Below, in pieces: positions 55,836 through 60,000 of a stretch of 60,000 bases of DNA. The stretch lies in assembly GCF_026151205.1 (NCBI RefSeq), contig NC_087076.1, forward strand, positions 3,869,902 to 3,929,901, in the 5' to 3' direction. The notes below the pieces were generated by a model. The model was not told the DNA's origin. It saw only the letters and a program-made list of their open reading frames with translations, and ran no database searches. The translations under genes were made by a program, and so were the position numbers. The number at the start of each line of letters is the position of its first letter. Within the stretch, counting starts at the first letter, position 1. Source of the DNA: Bolinopsis microptera (taxonomy: Eukaryota; Ctenophora; Tentaculata; Lobata; Bolinopsidae).

Positions 55836-58655
55836 ATAGAACAAATATATGTGAGAACTGTATCTGCTGCAGCAAACCTATTCGTGCTGGACACCCATTT
55901 ATAAATTGCAATAAGTGTGATTGCATCATTCACAAGAGATGTAAAACACAGGAAAACATTGCCACTTTTAGAGAAAAAACTTACTGCTCAAATTGTATTC
56001 AAAATCATGATATAATTCGTTATAATCCATTCTATCAAGCACCTCACTTTTCAAACAACGAACTACTTGACAATGAACCTCACGACTATATAGACTCAAT
56101 AAGTACAATCTCAAAAACTCTTGAGAACTATCAATCATATTCTATTAAAAACTTCAACAACCTCATAAAGCAGATTCCTCAAACAACATCAAAGCGCATA
56201 TTCTCACACTACTTTCGAAATATTGATGGAAATGGTACTAACTTTGACAAATTGGCCTTAGAATAAGCCTGCATAGACCACAAATTTTCTGTGATAGGTT
56301 TAGCAGAAACAAACATTGATCCCTGTAATAGTCAGCTGTACCAAATTAAAGACTATACTTCATGTTACCAAAAACGCTTCGTTTCTAATAAGACACAACA
56401 GGTAAAAAGTAAAGGAAGTGGAGTTTCTCTCTACATTCACAACTCCTTTAACTTTAGTGTGATTGAAAAGTTATCTGTTTGTACAGAGCAATTTGAGTCC
56501 CTATTCATAACAATAAGTAATGCTCCAGAACCAGTAACAGTTGGAGTTGTATACCGCTCACCAAGCAATCCACTTGCTAACTTCAATGCACAGTATAAAG
56601 AAGTTCTTACTGCACTGAAAGGACATAAAGCATACATATTAGGGGACTTCAATGTTAACATAACCAATTTATCAGGCCCAGATGAAGATATATTCGAAGA
56701 AGTTATTTATAGTCACGGGTTCACGCCCACAATATCCATTCCCACACACCAAATGCCCCACTGCTCAAAAACGTGCATTGATAACATACACACTAATGAC
56801 ATTCACTCATCAACTATATCTGGAGTAATTCAGGATAGTGCTTCACATCACCAGCCCATTTTCTGCCTTCAAGTAATGAATTCTGATACTAGTTCGGAAC
56901 AGAATAAATCACCTGAAAAAACAACGATTTATTATAACTATAGTAATGCAAACCTTGATAAGCTCTGTGAAGAAATTGAAAACGACATAGATACATTTTA
57001 CCACAGATGTGACTCTTTTGAATCCTTCATGGATCTGTTTCAAGAAAAGATAGATATATCTTGCAAATTGGCTTCACCAAAAACCACCAAACGAAATAAT
57101 ATAACAAATCCATGGATCACAAACGGCCTTATCAACTCTGTGGAGAAAAAAGCCAGACTTTATTTTGAATGGAAAAAAACAAAAACATTGTTAATTCCAG
57201 ATGGGGATCTGGAAAGACATAATGTTTACAAGGACTACTCAAAATATCTTAAAATTGCCATAAAAACTGCCAAAACCAGGTATTATGCTGAAAAGTTTGA
57301 GAAAAATAGCCATAACTCCAAAAAAACCTGGCAAATAATTAACGAGCTTCGTGGCAAAAAGAAGAATCAGCTAAAAGATGACTTCATTATAGATGGAACT
57401 AGAGTAATTTGTAGGCGGACTATTGCAAACAAATTCAATAGTTACTTTACATCTTTAGCTAGTAATTTAAATGAGAAGGTTTTGTCCGAGAACCAACTGT
57501 CTATCCAACCAATGCAATCATTTGTTGAGTTTATGTCGAAATCAGTCAACAGTTCAATACATCTAGAAGAAACTCATCCTGAGGAGATTCTTGAAATAAT
57601 TCAAGAATTCGTTAACGGAAAAGCCAGTGATATACCAATAGCAGTTATCAAGAAACCGGCTCATCTCTTATCCAACATATTAGCAAATTTGTATAATACA
57701 TGTATTCAAAAAGGCACGTTCCCATCCATATTCAAAATAGGCAAAGTAACTCCTATCCATAAAAAAGATAATAAAGAAAATATTGAAAATTATAGACCTG
57801 TGTCAATATTGCCAATCTTTGGTAAAATATTTGAAAAAATAATATACAAACGGCTTTATACCTTTTTCACTGCTAATGACATTCTCAGTAATGAACAATT
57901 TGGTTTTCGAAAAGGCCACTCAACCTCACATGCACTCCACAAATCAGTTCATTCAATCACAACATCAACATCCAGTGGTAATCATGTTCTAGGAATCTTT
58001 ATTGACCTAAGCAAAGCTTTTGATACTCTTGACCATGGCATTCTCCTGAGGAAACTGGAAAATTATGGGGTTAGAGGTCTAGCTCTAGGACTTCTAAAAA
58101 GCTATTTATCCGATAGATCACAGTATGTTTCATTTAATAATTTAATATATATGTAGACCAAGGTCTGTGCACGGGATGCTTCCTTCATTTCTCAACACTA
58201 CATCAGAGACTATGAATGTAAAATATGGAGTTCCCCAAGGTTCCATACTAGGCCCTCTACTTTTCTTATTATATATGAACGACATAATAAACTGTTACAA
58301 AGGCGATGAATGCAAATTTGTGCTCTATGCTGATGACACAAATATATTTATCACTGGACCGTCCAAAGAAGCAACATACTTGAAGGCCAATAAAGTTCTT
58401 GATTTCGTATGCAAATTCATGAGAAGTAATCTCTTACATATAAATATGTCTAAATGCTGCTACATACATTTTCTACCTGCATACGAATCTGATGAAACCT
58501 GCGCCAGGGTTAGGCCGTATGCCAATGAACATGACAAATCACAAGGAATATTTATAAATGGACACAAAATTGTTAAGGTTAGCAACACCAAATTTCTTGG
58601 TGTAGTAATTGATGAAAAACTTAGCTGGGGCCCACATATAGAATATCTACGGGTA
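55832..58655 (+). pseudogene. LINE B ORF2: PHD-like finger, endonuclease, reverse transcriptase
   Basis: Domain order is a PHD-like Cys/His cluster (residues 8-56, CENCICCSKPI...YCSNCI), an AP endonuclease (GLAETNID, VGVVYRSPSN, ILGDFNVNI, SHHQPI) and a reverse transcriptase. RT motifs are ENYRPVSILPIFGKIFEKII, FIDLSKAFDTL, GVPQGSILGPLLF and LYADDTNIFI. The canonical endonuclease SDH reads SHH here. A TAA at 56264 breaks the frame just after the finger, and a 55-bp insertion at 58141-58195 shifts frame within RT. The 3' part ends abruptly at GPHIEYL (about 58655), where another element begins. The protein would nick DNA and copy LINE RNA; this copy cannot. Confidence 0.92.
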
Positions 58656-59720
58656 TCGGCCTTACAAAATGACATGAAAAAGGAGATGGCTCTGAAATGC
58701 ACAAAAATGAGTTTTGTTCATGTTTTATTATCCAGATAGGTAGTTCAACAAGTATATTTTTCTTCCCGGGGGTTGATTTCATTAAATAACCGTAAATTTT
58801 GCGATAAAAATTGTCATCTTTGAAATCTTCCAAAAAAACATGCCTTACAAAATGACAATTTCGTCACAGCTGTCATTTTTTAACAGCAGCCAGATAGAAA
58901 TTTGATTTCACCTAGGACAGTTAGATAAATATAATATATTGAAGATTAGAATAGCTTTTACAGGAAAAAGGATGGTTGGAAAAAGTTGGGCAACTTCGCG
59001 TGAGATTGTGCCTTACAAAATGACAACCCAAAACGGCATCACTCCAAATCCGATTTGGGAAAAAGTTTCATTATTCTTTCACGTGTCTTACTGTTAGATA
59101 CATATGTTGTTTATATTATACCAGTTCTGTTTTTACCAGAATATATTAAAAAAGGAACATTTTTTATACTTTGAAAAAATTGAAAAAATGTCATTTTGTG
59201 AGGCGTAAAAATCATTTTTTGTTTTCATACTTGAACACAGTATTTGGTTATATTTGATATGTTCTATGCCTGGATAGATCACTTTTCAGTGTTTAGTTAA
59301 CGTTTGACATGTATTACTCTCTGCTTTCACAAAATAGAAGCTTTATTTCGTTGAGTTTTGAAATATTTTTAAAACGTTTTGATATCAGAGCTGCACTTTT
59401 GTAATGCTTACTTGATTGTTAACTGTCAGATTATGATTATTTTTAACTCCTTCTTGTATTGACTGTTTCTGATCCATTTTAGATGATGAAAGTAATTCAA
59501 TCTGAAACACTGTCATTTTGTAAGGCTTTCCGTGTCATTTTGTGAGGCATTTTTATCAAAATTGATGATCAAACGAACACATATAGGCTCATCATAAGCT
59601 TACTGGGTTTTAGAATACCAATGATTAGGCAAGGTGCATCCAATATAAATATGCCATCTTTGAATCATAAAATAAAACTGTCATTTTGTGAGGCATAACA
59701 CTGTCATTTTGTGAGGCTAG
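58656..59720. mobile_element. DNA element with inverted arrays of a 16-bp subterminal repeat
   Basis: GCCTTACAAAATGACA occurs at 58659, 58842 and 59010. Its reverse complement (TGTCATTTTGTGAGGC, one TAAGGC variant) occurs at 59189, 59511, 59533, 59679 and 59702. All forward copies are on the left and all reverse copies on the right. The left end cuts LINE B ORF2. LINE sequence does not resume before the window ends, so the true right end may lie beyond 60000. Neither a terminal repeat nor a target duplication could be fixed. Confidence 0.65.
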
Positions 59721-59901
59721 GTCGTTTTTTTGTCATTTTTCCTACCAAAGTCACTAAATCAGTTTTTTTATTTAACCAGAGTAGTCTTTGATTGACATAA
59801 GTCATGGTAGTACCTGGTTTCCTGGGGTTAAATTCAAAACTTTGGTCTCCATTCTGGTTAACAGTTAGGCGGGGCAATGACTGAACAGCAAAAACGTCCA
59901 T
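59704..59901 (-). other. Unrecognised 65-codon ORF beside the subterminal repeats
   Basis: The frame begins MDVFAVQSLPRLTVNQNGDQ and contains RKPGTTMTYVNQRLLW. It is followed on the same strand by the right-hand subterminal repeats. It might be a first exon of a gene in the element or just outside it. No domain is recognised. Nothing else is seen in 59902-60000. Confidence 0.2.
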
Positions 59902-60000
59902 ATTTATGTAAGAAATATAGATTTTATGTCATTATCATTCCTTGGGAAGTGTTAATTAATGCTTTTTCTTTCATACAGTAAAAGGAATAGGGTTCAATGT

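Overview
This looks like an AT-rich, intron-bearing, transposon-dense animal genome. I see spliced genes with GT-AG introns from about 50 bp to over 2 kb, CR1/jockey-type LINEs, hAT and TA-target DNA elements, satellites, and no operons or Shine-Dalgarno sites. A two-domain ShKT secreted peptide, a rhodopsin-like GPCR and SGNH/PHD-bearing CR1-type LINEs fit an invertebrate. A cnidarian is my best guess; I cannot name a species. No rRNA, tRNA or CRISPR array was seen.

Layout. 0-7 kb: LINE 3' end, mariner-like remnant, decayed transposon genes including a BED-hAT transposase. 7.17-12.61 kb: a 91-bp satellite. 13.9-17.6 kb: a minus-strand LINE (family A) interrupted by a multimer of a 317-bp unit. 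19-21.1 kb: a weak multi-exon gene. 23.0-24.5 kb: a second family A fragment. 26-31 kb: a hAT MITE, small LINE pieces, a terminal exon and a decayed coding region. 31.76-33.56 kb: the 3' five coding exons of a GPCR. 34-37 kb: a minisatellite ORF, a LINE tail and a small membrane-protein ORF. 37.83-46.56 kb: a 12-exon minus-strand gene for a 403-residue MYND-finger protein, with a two-domain ShKT gene nested in its first intron on the other strand. 46.6-60 kb: nested mobile elements.

The two host genes are reconstructed exon by exon. Every junction has matching splice phases, and the MYND exons sum to exactly 404 codons.

The most interesting part is 47-56 kb. A LINE (family B) carries, ahead of its PHD-endonuclease-RT ORF, an ORF that joins an AlkB-like 2-oxoglutarate/Fe(II) dioxygenase to an SGNH esterase. 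The fusion is now cut in two. The AlkB N-terminal part lies inverted at 53.42-54.68 kb; the rest, with the distal His and the RYSVTFR motif, opens the esterase ORF at 55.12 kb. The inverted block is bounded by poly(G)-ended inverted-repeat DNA whose flanking 6-bp repeats are swapped (TAGCAT/TAACAT on the left, ATGCTA/ATGTTA on the right). That is the pattern expected if two insertions of one element each made a 6-bp target duplication and then mediated an inversion. A second poly(G)-capped element with intact TAATTA flanks lies at 47.39-47.96 kb. Elsewhere, paralogous copies supply direct before/after evidence of insertions: a TA-target MITE inside a LINE 3' UTR, and a 5'-truncated LINE inside an RRM-type ORF1.
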